Source of the DNA: Carya illinoinensis
Taxonomy: Eukaryota > Streptophyta > Magnoliopsida > Fagales > Juglandaceae
Direction: 5' to 3'
DNA length: 64,000 bases
Assembly: GCF_018687715.1 (NCBI RefSeq)
Contig: NC_056753.1
Coordinates: 10,901,001-10,965,000, forward strand
Every line of letters begins with the position of its first letter. The first letter of the stretch is position 1. Below the pieces are notes generated by a model. It made no database searches and was not told the DNA's origin. It saw nothing but the letters and a program-made list of their open reading frames with translations. Both the position numbers and the translations under genes were made by a program. Positions 1 through 11,309 of the stretch are shown here, one piece after another.

Positions 1-498
1 AGGGGAAGACATCTCACTAAGCTACTGTGGGGCACTAATCTATTTTCTATCTAAAAAATAATAATGTTGACCATATAAATCTCACACAAGAAAGTTTATC
101 TACTAATATGATTTAATGTGGTCTATTATATTATAAAATTTATTTTATTGTAAAGTAGATCTGACGTATTACATTAAGTTACATTAGTACGTAAACTTCA
201 TTATATAATATGTGTGTAGACCTAACAATAATCTTTAGATATTGTAATAGGTTATTAAGTGTTGGCAGAATATAGACCCTCATTTCCATATCCCATGATA
301 AGATGCAATGTCAATTAAAATACATAAACAAAATTTAATTAAATAGCATGTAGTGATATGATCATAGTACCATGTCATCTTGACAACCTATTAATTATCC
401 TTTTTATGTTTTATCCCACGGTTAAGAGTATCCACCGCAAGACAGCAAATTAAACGGTTACTCAACTAACAAACCAAGCCGCTTTCAACGGCCTCTAA
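1..498. other. AT-rich upstream flank, no gene seen
   Basis: No convincing coding region is present on either strand. The stretch is AT-rich, with a TATATAATAT tract near 203-212, but that lies about 290 bases before the first ATG of the next gene, so I do not call it a TATA box. Phrases such as the one near 150-200 resemble short AT-rich repeats seen again near 36200-36490 and 63800-63930, so part of it may be old MITE sequence. Confidence 0.5.
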
Positions 499-1143
499 AT
501 GGTGTCCAATTTAGAATTTGTTACCTTGGATTCCACGACCTTCCCATGCACCACTATTGGTGGATACCTGACAACAAGGAAAACAAGGGAGAGGCTTTCA
601 TCTTCATCTTTGTCTTCAATGGAGGAAAGGAAAGGGGATGCTAGAATATACGTCATCTCATTCATGTTCTTTGCCTGCATAGTAACAGGAGGAAGTCTCC
701 TCTTTCTCTACATTTTCGTCCCACAAACAGACTCTGCATCTTGGTATCCAATTGTAGGAATGATATTGGTTGGAATCCCATGGGCCTTTTGGCTTTTCAC
801 TTATTTATATAGATGCATCAAACCCAGCACCGACGCACAACTGAATGAGCAGGACAGCAGTCGTGCACCAACCCCACCTTTAGGCGGTGCAACAAACACA
901 GAAAATTCACGGAGCCTAGAATCCCCGATTAACTCTCCGTGTAGTGGCGGCCAGCGCCGTGTGCATTTTGGGGCAGTCGTTGTGTTAGGAAATGAGGACA
1001 ATAGTGCCCATGATACAGGACGTGATGTCTCGGAATCAAACCGTGCAACCGAATTGCAAGGCGTAACAGATGAAGCTAAAAAGCTTCCAGTAAATGGATC
1101 TGGGGAAAGTGAAATGCCATTAACAATGTCTGTTCCATGTTGA
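499..1143 (+). CDS. small two-TM membrane protein, function unknown
   Basis: Single-exon frame of 214 codons ending in TGA at 1141-1143. Two hydrophobic segments, about residues 51-74 and 82-104, are followed by a basic, Cys-containing border (YRCIK) and a hydrophilic, Ser/Asn/Glu-rich tail of about 105 residues that is probably cytosolic and disordered. Residues 1-40 are Ser/Thr-rich and have no clear signal peptide. A second Met at residue 41 (ATG at 619), followed by an acidic-basic stretch and then TM1, is a credible alternative start and would give a 174-residue protein. I recognise the type as a plant-specific small transmembrane protein but cannot name it. The 3' third and downstream DNA recur in decayed form near 30490-31112. 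No introns are needed. It could be a duplicate-gene remnant, but the open frame and plausible topology favour a real gene. Confidence 0.65.
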   Translation: MVSNLEFVTLDSTTFPCTTIGGYLTTRKTRERLSSSSLSSMEERKGDARIYVISFMFFACIVTGGSLLFLYIFVPQTDSASWYPIVGMILVGIPWAFWLFTYLYRCIKPSTDAQLNEQDSSRAPTPPLGGATNTENSRSLESPINSPCSGGQRRVHFGAVVVLGNEDNSAHDTGRDVSESNRATELQGVTDEAKKLPVNGSGESEMPLTMSVPC

Positions 1144-1755
1144 TCAATATGATCCATGCATTTAAGGTACGTCAAAATGCAAGTTAGTGATTTCGCATGA
1201 ACGTTTGCCGTGGCATTCTGTTTTTAATGGAAGTCATGGACATGCAGATGATGCATTTCCATATAGAGAAATGGCCTAGTACTTGTTTGCCAAATTACGT
1301 CTTTTACTTTAGAGGGATTGGCACTCTTATGGAAACAAATTCTTTGAGGGATGATTGGAGAAATGTATTTTCTCCTTTTGTGGGGAATTAAGAACTTGGT
1401 CTAATGCCGAGTCCTGTGTTTTGCTAAAAAAGTGATGTAAGTGAATGAGAACTAAGGAAAGGAAGGATCAAAAGAATTAATTTGTTGACGGAGGTTTGCT
1501 TTTTTTCTATCCTATACATAATACACATGGCTGGCTTCGATTATCTTGAGTTCAACAATGACTAGTTTTTCAAATAATATATTTGAAAATGTTGAAATGC
1601 TTTAATCCAATCTAGTCAAGGAGCAACTCAAACAAAACTCTTCAACCATTAACAATGGAGGTACGCGTATTTGATAATATGTAAAATATATGCAAATGCT
1701 TGCTTGATGCAAGGAATCAATTGCGTGTGCTTGAATACTATTCCCAAAGATGTGA
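990..1755 (+). repeat. duplicated module A, copy 1 (gene tail plus downstream)
   Basis: This covers the last part of the membrane-protein gene and about 600 bases of downstream sequence. The same text, with many substitutions and small indels, reappears at 30490-31112 and then continues at 34728-34990. Here the two halves are contiguous across about 1494-1520. In the second copy they are separated by 3.6 kb that holds the NPH3 gene. Confidence 0.75.
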
Positions 1756-2479
1756 AAAAAAAAAAGAAAGAATGATGAAAGTGACACTTTTGCTAAATTT
1801 ATGAACAAATTTATTACAAGATTGATGGACAAAGTCACCTTATCATAATTGGGATTAAGGTAAAATAACAATGGTGTACATAGTATGCAGAATTTTCCTT
1901 TCGGGAACTAGTCCCAAGCAATTACAATTTACCTCAAAATAAATTTTAAATAATTTTTAATATATATATTCACACATTAAGACTTTTTTTTTTTAAAGAA
2001 TTCAAATTTTGCTACAAAAATATTTCATTTTTTTTTAATTTTTAATGTTTCCATAATTTTTTATTTAAATTCTTTTATTGAAAGTATTTATGTCAAATGT
2101 GTATGGAAGTTAAATTCTTTTATTAAAAGCATTTACGTCAAATTTGTATGTAAGAACTACGTTGTATTTTTTAATAGTTGGAGGTGATTGAAAAAAATTT
2201 AGAATTATCTCAAATTGGAAAGTAGCTTTTTTAGATGGTTTGTGTATTTACTATGGAGTAAAAATATTTTTTCTGGTCGGCTTTTGTCCCTATCTTTCTA
2301 ATTGTGCAATTTTTTTTTTCTCATTTTTTCCCAAGATTTTTAAGTGATTTTGCTTTCGTATAATGTTTTCATTTTATATGATCTTTTCATATACAATTTT
2401 TGAGTATAAAAAATTCTCTTTTTAAGGAAAAGAATCTTAGAAAAAACCTACACTTGATTTTTCTGAAACATAGTAAATA
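1756..2479. other. AT-rich intergenic DNA
   Basis: No gene is supported. Long T and A runs (for example 1985-1997 and 2309-2320) and two similar phrases near 2065-2140 (each with TTAAATTCTTTTATT) suggest a small local duplication. All ORFs here are short and of low complexity. Confidence 0.4.
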
Positions 2480-2915
2480 TATTAAGTATTATTCATCTTT
2501 TAGTATCTCATTTTTATCAATATACAAATTTTATAATATTTTCTGTTATATTTTCAATGCATACATTTGCTTAAACTTTTACACTTGTTGAGAAAAAATT
2601 ACATTAACACCTTTTAGGGCCTATAATTGCCCAATACAAAATAAATTGTCTCAAAGATAATGACCATAGCAAACATAAATACCTTAGAAAGTAAATACTT
2701 GCTCTTGCTCTAGGCCATGGTTCGATGAAATATATTTATCGCATGGATATTCTTCTAGCTCATACTCCTCTTCTTTTATCCTCACATGTTGCACTTTCAA
2801 CTATTGTTACATGGTTAGAGATCGTAGGTGGGTTTATCACTTGAATAGCATAACTAGTAAATCTATGCATTTACCAAGCCAAGTGATTATATGTGAATTT
2901 TCAACTCCCCATTGT
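2480..2915 (+). repeat. duplicated module B, copy 1
   Basis: A non-coding block matching, with gaps, 24625-24922 and then 30441-30490. In the second copy the block is cut in two by the 5.5-kb chromovirus at 24923-30440. Landmarks shared by both copies include the phrase around 2625-2690 (CCCAATACAAAA...) and the one around 2845-2865 (AGCATAACTAGTAAA). Confidence 0.65.
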
Positions 2916-3028
2916 TTTGAAAACTTGGCCAACTATAATAGATTAGACATTTGTGATGGTTTTGAAACTATGGTGGCCACAAAATCGTCCCCAAATCTAT
3001 TATTTCTTGACGGTTTTATTTAATCATC

Positions 3029-4345
3029 ACCAGAATTAGGATATTGTTTCAAAAATGTTCGCACGTATATAATTCACATTAAACTATACTTTTTGTGACA
3101 TTCACATGTGTGCACGTCACTGGTATTTTATTGGAACGTCAATGATTCATCGTCATTCTAGAGTACAAAATGTTCAAACATAACTTTTTAAACGTTTGAA
3201 TATACATAATAAGTTATAATGTATATTTATACGTTTGAACAGTGTTGGACTATATTTGAACATGAATAAATGCATGTGCAAATGTAATATTTTAAAGTAT
3301 GTTGTTTGGCTTAAAACATTCGAACATCATGAGTGACATGCGAAATAGCATGTTCTATCATGCACATGTGCATGGAATTCATCTGCCAACATATTGACCT
3401 TATCATTTAGGATATATGAAATGATGGCCAAATGAGGATATCTTATCCTCTAATGATATTTGGAGAGGCCCAATTTGTGAATCAAACTATCCATCAATGT
3501 GTGCAGTTATATCTGACATCATCGTATCAACATAAGCAAGGCACACGAGAATTAGGATATTATTTAAAAAAACATTCACACATATATAATTCACATTTAA
3601 ATTACACTTTTTGTAACAGTCACACGTGTGCACATAACTAGTATTTTATTTGAACGTCAATTATTCATCGTCATTTTATAGTATAAAATGTTCAAATGTA
3701 ACTTTTTAACGTTCAAATATACATCATAAGTTATAATGTACATTTATACGTTTGAATGGTGTTGGACTATATTTGAACGTGAATAAATGTACGTGCAAAT
3801 GTAATATTTTAAAGTATATTGTTTGGCTTAAAACGTTCAAACATCATGAGCAACATGTGAAATAGCATGCTCTATCATGCACATGTGCATGCTCATCGTA
3901 AGCACGATGTGCATAGTGTTATAACGTATGATCTTGTTTTGAAATTTTAAATTTAAATATTTGAACATGTTGTAAGGCCAAAATAGGGAACATACTATTG
4001 AAACATACAATTAGAAGGAAAATAAATATGTAGAACATAGAGAGGAACGAAATATATAAGCAGAAACAATTGATATTGTCCATCATATTAAAGATCATAA
4101 CATTTTAAGATAGAAAAGTATAGTCCAAAATTAGGATGCACAACTTAGTAGTTGTTGCTCATAAAGTCAAGAAATTCATTTGCCAATATATTGACCTTAT
4201 TATTTAGGATATACCAAATGATGGCCAAAGGATATCTTGTCCTCTAATGATGTTCGAAGAGGCCAAATATGTGCATCAAACTGTCTATCAATATGTGCAA
4301 TTATCTCCAATATCATCGCATCAACCTAAGTAAGGCGCGCATCCC
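3029..4345 (+). repeat. direct duplication (two-part repeat)
   Basis: A first part at 3029-3375 recurs at 3549-3890. A second part at 3376-3546 recurs at about 4166-4345. In the first copy the two parts are contiguous; in the second they are separated by about 275 bases of other sequence. The copies differ by many substitutions, so the duplication is old. No coding potential is conserved between the copies. Confidence 0.75.
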
Positions 4346-4863
4346 CTATAAAGCCAGCTTGCGGCTCCCTACTAGTCCAGCCATGGGTATCAATACCAGC
4401 CTCAATGTAGATCGATGGTACAAGATCTGATGTAGGCCCAACTCATGTCGACCACGTGCCTTGGCTTGTCCAAGGTTTCGCCTATGTGATGTCACATCGA
4501 AATGAGCAAATTTGCTTGACTAGCCACTCCTCCACTTGGGATGTCACTCTCCATTGCAATAGTCACCAACTAATGATTAGCCAATATGAAAGACTTTTGG
4601 TGAAGATAACACAGGACTCGTAGTAGATCATCACAAATATTTGTAAAGACAAATAAATAGGATTTTTCATGCCAATTGGTGAATTGCACATGTGCTTGAT
4701 TGAAGGTGGCCTTACATCCCATTGGGTCTATGCTTGTTACAACTTCTAGTTGCATCGTCCAAAAAAATGAGAGCAATGTGTTCTAGTGGAAGAAATTATA
4801 AGTCTAGAACGGTGTATGATATCTCCATGTGAGAGTCCAAAAGTCCTCGTCATGGTCATCATT

Positions 4864-5256
4864 CTAGCCAATAGTTTCAACATTGTTTGACGGAGCACCA
4901 TCTATGTCAATCGACTTGTCCTCAATAGGAGCAGACCTAGCAGAAGTCCCAACATCCAGTGTTTGCTCAGCCTGAACAATGGAATATGAGGTCTCAGATA
5001 TTCCAAGGTTTGAAGTAGCTTGGCAAAGACATCTGCCGATATCTTGAACTAAACACCCAATACAAATATGTATTATTATCTGCAGACTATGACATGTCGA
5101 ACATCTGAATGTTGAACTTTTGAACCATATCTGGATAAATCTTCCCCTTTCATGCGATATATAGGTCCACCTTCTATCAATGAATATGGACCTCAGAGTT
5201 TTGTCTTCCCATGTATGATAGTTAAATTCATCTATCTTAACCTCGCACTCTATCAT
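4864..5256 (-). CDS. hypothetical ORF, 130 codons, doubtful
   Basis: An open frame of 130 codons with a mixed, not low-complexity, composition, including a Cys/His-containing middle (residues about 50-80). I recognise no domain. It lies inside the motif-rich block 3000-5830, so it may be a relic of a transposon-carried protein, or chance. No splice partners are evident. Treat as hypothetical. Confidence 0.2.
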   Translation of the reverse strand: MIECEVKIDEFNYHTWEDKTLRSIFIDRRWTYISHERGRFIQIWFKSSTFRCSTCHSLQIIIHICIGCLVQDIGRCLCQATSNLGISETSYSIVQAEQTLDVGTSARSAPIEDKSIDIDGAPSNNVETIG

Positions 5257-5947
5257 AATGGTTCAAACCCTGATCCTCATAGGGTTCACTTCCTACCACA
5301 TTTCCATGTTGTTAATTGAGACATTATAAATACTCTAGTAGAAAAACACAAATAAATACATCAATGTGCATCATTATATGATTTTACAAATTATATGCAA
5401 TATGATTGGTTAAAATCTATGATATTCAAATAATAATTTAAACTAGGATAGGTAAGGTTTACACTATTTAAATTGATGTGAGAACTAAATACTTAGCATT
5501 TGAATTACAAATATAACTTTCAAACCACAAAAGATACACGCGAACAACAACCCGAACGTTCGAATAATATATAATAACATTCACATTTTGAGAAAGGAAC
5601 GTGCGAACATTAATAGTTACTATCATTTGAGCTATACTAACGTATGTTCAAATGTCTATATTAAATTCCAACGTATAGTAGCATGTGCAAGCTATGTGTG
5701 TCGCACTGTTGTTAGGTGAGAACGTTATATTTTGACTATGCGAACATTAATATTTTAATGATGTTATTATGTTTGAATGTACGATTATACGTTTGAATGT
5801 AAAAAATGTGAAAGCTAGTAGATGGTTGAGTATTCACATAAGAACTTTGAAACTATTTGGATAGCATAACTAGAGCAAATAAGGGAGGTGACCTAGTCAT
5901 GGCTCAGTCGCCCAAGCCAAGGAACGAAATGAGAATATAATAACCAA

Positions 5948-6223
5948 TTATCTTTTGAATAAGTCTTTACCCATATACCAAATATCATGATTAAAAACGA
6001 AAGGCACTGATGAAATGTTTGATTGCACACAGATCTCATTTTGGTAGTGTCTAAAAATGAAATGGATAGAAGAATGAGTTACTTTCATCTTATTTGCACA
6101 TCTTGATGAATATGGTGCTTCAAGGGTGGTTTCCAGTTGGGCCTCTTCTGTTGAAGTATGTGATGTTGAGCAATCGTAAAAATTCATCCATTTTAAAAGA
6201 TAAAGGACTTCCATTAAAATCAA
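5948..6223 (-). CDS. hypothetical ORF or exon, doubtful
   Basis: A 91-codon open frame with gene-like amino-acid composition (several Cys, His and Tyr). I recognise no family. It could be one exon of a gene disrupted by the neighbouring retrotransposons, but no adjoining exons are identifiable. Confidence 0.15.
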   Translation of the reverse strand: MILMEVLYLLKWMNFYDCSTSHTSTEEAQLETTLEAPYSSRCANKMKVTHSSIHFIFRHYQNEICVQSNISSVPFVFNHDIWYMGKDLFKR

Positions 6224-6472
6224 GAGCTACCAACACCAAAGGCTTAGCCAAAGGCTTTTAGCCCTTTTCTAGATCAGGTCTACTATGGAAAATCAAATTT
6301 GTACACTCTCTTGATGTGGCATCCATTTTCTATTTAAAAAAATAAGAAAGAAAAAAAGGGACGTGATGTTCTATTTCTCATGGCATTTTTCCATACAGGT
6401 GGATTTTCTGTACCAAGCTCTGTATTACGTTACTAGCATTTTCTCCATTTGTGGATCACTACCAAAGGCACG

Positions 6473-6479
<7 letters not shown>

Positions 6480-6539
<60 letters not shown>
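6480..6539 (+). repeat. (CT)n microsatellite
   Basis: About 29 uninterrupted CT/TC dinucleotides, with shorter CT-rich runs at 6570-6600. The Ser/Leu-repeat ORFs across it are artefacts of the dinucleotide repeat. Confidence 0.95.
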
Positions 6540-6540
<1 letters not shown>

Positions 6541-6904
6541 CCTGCAGATTGACAGTTTTATCTGCCACCAACGTCTCTCTCTCAAATATCGCTGCTCTCT
6601 CTACCCCCTATGTGAGGAGTTCTTTGGCTTTTCGATAATCCCATTCCTAGGCATCCTCTCTAGTTTTTTAGGCCATAACTTTTTAGTTTTTTTGGATTCA
6701 TTTGTTGATATTATTTCCTATACGTAGATCTACTAGTAATTTGTAGCTTTGTAATATCTTGGTTTTTTGGGTTTTGGTCATGTGAATTTGGTTTTGGTTG
6801 GTTGGTAATTTGCAATACAAAAACTTTTCTTCCATACGGGTGGCCATATTTGTAATTTGTAATGGAGCAACTTTTCTTCCGCTTGGTAGATATTTGATGT
6901 AGGA

Positions 6905-7297
6905 TGTAAAGGACATGTCCCACTACCTAACATAATCACCAATCTGCAAATCAAATGTAGATGGCATTGGATGCCTACAATCACTATAATGCTTAAGTCA
7001 GTGAAGAGTAGAGAAAAATAAATCAAGTATATAATCAAAAATGCTTTTGGGTTACCTGGTGACCATATATATAGGCGTGGAAAAATATTGGATCAGTACT
7101 ATGACTAGATGAGCATCACGTGATGCTCATTTGTTCATTCTTCTCCTATATAGTAGAAGTAATCTGTTCACCATATTAATGCTTATCTGTTTCATTAGCC
7201 AACAAAATATTAGCTTCTATGGGCCTGTAACCTCCAGTTTGGGCCATATTCATTAATATAATTCACAATTGGGTTGATGTACTAAATGGACCCTTCA
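6905..7297 (-). repeat. Tat element 3' LTR
   Basis: Aligns along its whole length with 15758-16149 with many substitutions. Plus-strand ends are TGTAAAGGA and CCCTTCA. It contains a palindrome at 7109-7130 centred on CACGTG. No strongly purine-rich tract adjoins it on the inner side, only a weak one at 7298-7318 (minus strand). Confidence 0.85.
7109..7130. promoter_or_regulatory. perfect palindrome with G-box in the LTR
   Basis: A perfect 22-bp palindrome; its core reads GAGCATCACGTGATGCTC. CACGTG is the plant G-box bound by bZIP and bHLH factors. The same palindrome, with one mismatch, sits at 15960-15981 and 23945-23966 in the other LTR copies, so it has been largely kept while neighbouring LTR sequence drifted. 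Confidence 0.55.
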
Positions 7298-7787
7298 GTT
7301 ACTCTGCTAATTCTCTTATCTTGTAGGTGTGAGGAATTCTTCCATCCTTACGACTATGAAGACTCATTCTTGAGGGGTAAAGGCACTTCTTGGGCTGTGA
7401 GTGACCCATATTAGGCCTCGGGCTTTCAAGTACCCCGCTAATTTTTGTTTTACTGAATATAGTAGGGTGTCCCGCTAGCCCATTAAGCAAATTATCCCGC
7501 CATTTTCAATTTTCAAGGATCAAGAAAGGAGATGACATGGCGATGGTTACTGGGTAACGTCCAATCCTTCTCATTCCGTCGCATTTTGTTGTTAGGTCAT
7601 GATGTTAGAGCAGACGACTCCTTGCATTCCCCCTTTAGTTTGTACACTGTTATCTTCCCCATCTTTCTTTTTGGTTACTTCCTCCTTCTGCCTTCCTTTT
7701 TTTCGCTGCATCTATCTTGCAATTCCCTACTGTTCTTTGCTTTCCCTTGCGATTTCTTAGTTTCCCATCCTACCTTTTTCCCGATCT

Positions 7788-10485
7788 TTGATGGTTGAAC
7801 ACGGTATTTCTGCTCGTCTCACTGACGTGCAATCTTTCCATGTTCTGGACGTTCCTACTTATGAAGGGTTTAGGTTGCATTTTGTTCTCAAGCCCTGGGA
7901 CCTAAAACTTCTGCGAGAGGATTTTTGCATCCTAGACAGTGCTTTCTTAGAGATTCTAGCCCATGGGTGTGTGGACAAAGCGGGTTTCAGTGGCAAGAGT
8001 GCCCTTGCTGTCAGTGCCCTGACCCCATGGGCTGAGGGCTTTCCTCTACACTTGCATTATGATCCACATGGCTCTTGAGCCCCTTGGGGAGGTATACCCT
8101 GACCTAACTGCTAGGGAGTTCTCAGCTTTCTATCATTTACAACCGTCTGCCAAGGGCAATGTTCTGAGCTTCAAGAAGAAGGACAAGGGACAAACACTGG
8201 CCCGATGCAAGCCCCTCCATTCTAATGCCAAGAATTGGATGTCAAAATTCTTCTTCATTAATGGCCAGGGTTGATATTTCCCAAAGTCGGAGACTCCCGA
8301 ACGGGATTTCCCAATTAGGGCTAATTGGGGAAAATTCCTTAGGAAAAGGGCTTGTTGGCATGGATGAAACCCTTGTCTGAGAGGGATTTGACCCGGATCA
8401 AGGCAGTTTGCACCTGGGCAGAAGACCACCTAGAAGATCTCTAAACTGAATAGCTGCTGACTTCTAAAAACATAGATAGCTTCTTAATGACACCCAACCG
8501 TTCACATGTCAAAGGTCGTTTGTTCCTAACTCCAGTTGTGGTACCACCCCCTCCATTAGACCCAACTTCAAAAAATGCTTCAAAGAAAACTTCGAAGAAG
8601 CGCACTCATTCCAAGGACACTTCTTCCCCTACCAAGAAAAAGAAAGTTTCTGGGAAAGAAGTCAGTAGCTCTTCCAAGACCACTCCTCCAACTACCACTC
8701 CGCCCTCTGTTGTCACTACCTCACCCATTTGTGCAGCATCCCCAGGCCTAGGCGATGCTGAGGGTTTGGAAAGTCAGGCCCTCTTTGACTTGGAGGCCAC
8801 ATTCGAGTTCACAATTCCTCAATAAATGCCTATCTTGGCGTCCAGCCCTGTCTTTGAGTTCCTTGTTCTTAAGGACTTGTTAGGGGATAGTGAGTTGAGT
8901 GATGACATTGCTGTCACCATTAATTTAGATTCTGCTGTGGGCGAGGGGGCCCATATATGCTAAGTGGAGGATCCAGCTCACCATGTGGATGCTGATGGGT
9001 GCAACAAGTAGGTGGACGCCAACTTGGGTGGGGAAGCAATAACTACCCTTGAAGCGAGTCAAGGGGTCATTCCGCTAGGTGGTCAGGGTAGCAAGGGTGA
9101 TGATAGGCAGAAGGCTTGCCTCCTCAATCGCCACCAACTACCATCTCTAGAGGGACTACCCCTTCCTTAGATGCTAGTGGTGAGCGCCTATGTATTCCTT
9201 CTCCCTTCCTACCCTCTTTTGGTGGGGAGATTGGGTCTTCTCTCTTGGAAAGGGTATTCCCTTGGGTGTCCTTGTGGGTGAAGGCGCCCACTTGATTGAG
9301 GTGGACCTGGCATACACTAGTACTGCAAGCCCGTTGGGAGATCTTGGTGATCCCCTTAAGGGGGGCTGACTTAGCTACTATCCCCCTTAAGGGATTTTGG
9401 CTTGATGGAGGCCGTGAGCCCAAGGAGGTTCGGGGCAACGCTTCCTCTTCTTCTACCAATGCCCAAGGCAAGGCTACTGCCAAAATGGTCAACCAACTAA
9501 GGGCCTTTCTTTCTAGGATAATTCTAATCGTTTTATGGCTCTCCGCTCTTCAATTACTTGTTTGTTTACTTGCTAGTCACTCTGCTTTGCCCGTTGATTT
9601 TTTACAAGGGGTTGATGACTTAGCAGCCTGGATCCTAATGGATTGGGCTGACTTGGAGGAGGAAGTTCAAGAGAGGCATAAGTTTGGCTTTTATGCCAAA
9701 GCCACCTTCAAAGGTGGAAGGTCGAGAGGGCGGAGATGGAGGTGCTATCCTAAAGGTGGAAGGTTGAAACGGTGGAGATGGAGATGCTGTTGGAGCAGGC
9801 TGATGGTTGTTCCCGTGCTATACAATGGGAGCTGGAAATCCTCGAGGATGAGGTCGTTCACATTCATGATGAACTTTTTTGTGCCCAGGAGGCAAAATTT
9901 AGGGATTACTTTTCCTTGAGGCTACTGGAGTCAGAGCGGGACTCTGCTAAGACTCAACTCTCCCTTACTCAAAGGGATTTTGAGTTCGAGAAAGGTCGTC
10001 TTAATTCCAATCTTTTGGCCCTTCAGGGAGAGTTAGACTCTGTCTGCTAGGAACTAGCCCATTCCCAAGACTACATCCATGGGCTTTCACAAGAGCTGGA
10101 GGCTTCCTTGGAAAAAGGACAGCAGGCTGATCTTGACCTCTCCAAGGCTCGGGGCTTCTTGGTAGAGCTGTTGTAGTGTCATGACCAATATAAGAAGAGT
10201 CGGGTTGACTCTGACGAGGAGCAAAGGAAGCTTCATATGGCCATCATGGCGAAGGACACTCGCCTGAATGAGAAGAAGGCTAAACTGAAAGACTTCAATG
10301 AGGAAATTACCTGCCAGTGCTCCCAGTTTGCTTCTGCCCACGCGGCCAGAGATTGCGCCTTTGCTTACGGCTATGGTGTTGGCATATTGAGGTTTAGGTC
10401 CCTAATGACCAATCCATTTGCCGAGTTAACGCACCTAGATCTTAACCTATTCAAGCTTCAAGGATATGCACACAGAGATGCCTGA
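7788..10485 (+). pseudogene. antisense ORF of the Tat element (broken)
   Basis: A long coding remnant runs opposite to gag-pol, between the tandem array and the 3' LTR. An N-terminal part (7788-8274, with a frame change near 8060-8078) ends in a W-x3-FFF-type motif near 8235-8270, resembling the plant putative gypsy-type transposon domain (Pfam Transposase_28). A Lys/Ser/Thr/Pro-rich linker follows (8487-8825). A C-terminal segment (about 9772-10485) is Leu/Glu/Lys-rich with coiled-coil character and ends in a compact region with an NPF motif. Stops at 10048-10050 and 10174-10176, plus frameshifts between blocks, make it a pseudogene. Antisense ORFs are known in Tat-lineage elements; their role is not established. 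Confidence 0.6.
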
Positions 10486-10726
10486 CGCCTTCAAGGATAT
10501 TCCTTCTCCTTCCCCACCTTTTGGAGGTGCAAATTTTTGAGTTTCTCTTTGAATACTAATGGACATTTTTTTTGGTTTTTCACACTCATACATAAATTGG
10601 ATTGTGCTTCAGCTTTTGTGGTTGCCCGTTTTTTCCCTTATATGATGCAATTGATCCCTTTTGTTTGCTTTATGTCCATTCCCATTGTTGGTGAGTAATT
10701 GAGTTTGGAGAGTGACATTGGCCTCA

Positions 10727-11145
10727 GAGTCATTTAGGCTCATTATTGACGTTTGAGGGTGGCGTGGTCTAGGGACCTTTGCGCCCTTTTTGCATGACAC
10801 CGCTAGTCATTTGAGCTTGTCATTGGTGTTTAAGAGTGGCATAGTCTAAGGACCTTCGTGACCTTTTTACATGACACCGTGAGTCATTTAGGCTCATCAA
10901 TGTGTTTAAGGATGGCGTGGTCTGAGGACCTCCGTGCCTTTTTTACATGACACTACGAGTCGTTTAGGCTTGTCATTGGTGTTTAAGGATGGTGTGGTCT
11001 AAGGACCTCCACGCCATTTTTTCATGGCACCGCGAGTCATTTACGCTGGTCATTGGTGTTTAAGGGTGGCATGGTCTAAGGACCTCAATGCCCTTTTTAC
11101 ATGGGATCGCGAATCTTTTAGACTCGTCATTGGTGTTTAAGGGTT
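10727..11145. repeat. 77-bp tandem array in the Tat 3' region
   Basis: Five and a half units of 76-77 bp. Unit starts (GAGTCATTTAGGCT and variants) are at 10727, 10804, 10881, 10957, 11034 and 11111. Units differ by scattered substitutions. Tandem arrays between pol and the 3' LTR are described for Tat/Ogre elements and can seed satellite DNA. Confidence 0.9.
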
Positions 11146-11309
11146 TGCACATGTAATCAACATAGCCTCTTTGGGGAGAAGGGGGTTGGTAAGAGCACTT
11201 TGTTTATAATGAGAGAAAATAACAATCATGTAAAAATAACGATAGAGTTCTGATGAACAATAAACAAACATTTAGCAAAAACAATAAAGAAGTAAGGGTA
11301 AAAATGTCG

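Larger units (their letters stand above)
3000..5830. mobile_element. possible degenerate non-autonomous DNA transposon
   Basis: This block is peppered with variants of a short motif around ACGTTTGAA / TTCGAACGT in both orientations (for example 3188-3205, 3229-3240, 3836-3846, 5548-5558, 5790-5802). Clusters of short motifs in both orientations near the ends are typical of the subterminal repeats of CACTA-type and some other DNA transposons. I could not find convincing termini or a TSD, and no transposase is recognisable, so this stays an inference from motif density and internal duplication. Confidence 0.3.

Noticed and set aside
6363..6727. Two plus-strand ORFs with long Ser-Leu repeats
   Set aside because: They are readings of the (CT)n microsatellite at 6480-6539, with no conserved flanks.
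10609..10800. Minus-strand ORF at the start of the 77-bp array
   Set aside because: It overlaps the tandem repeats and matches no Tat domain.
10727..11145. Regularly spaced repeats that might suggest a CRISPR array
   Set aside because: The units are contiguous 77-bp tandem copies with no unique spacers, in a plant retrotransposon.
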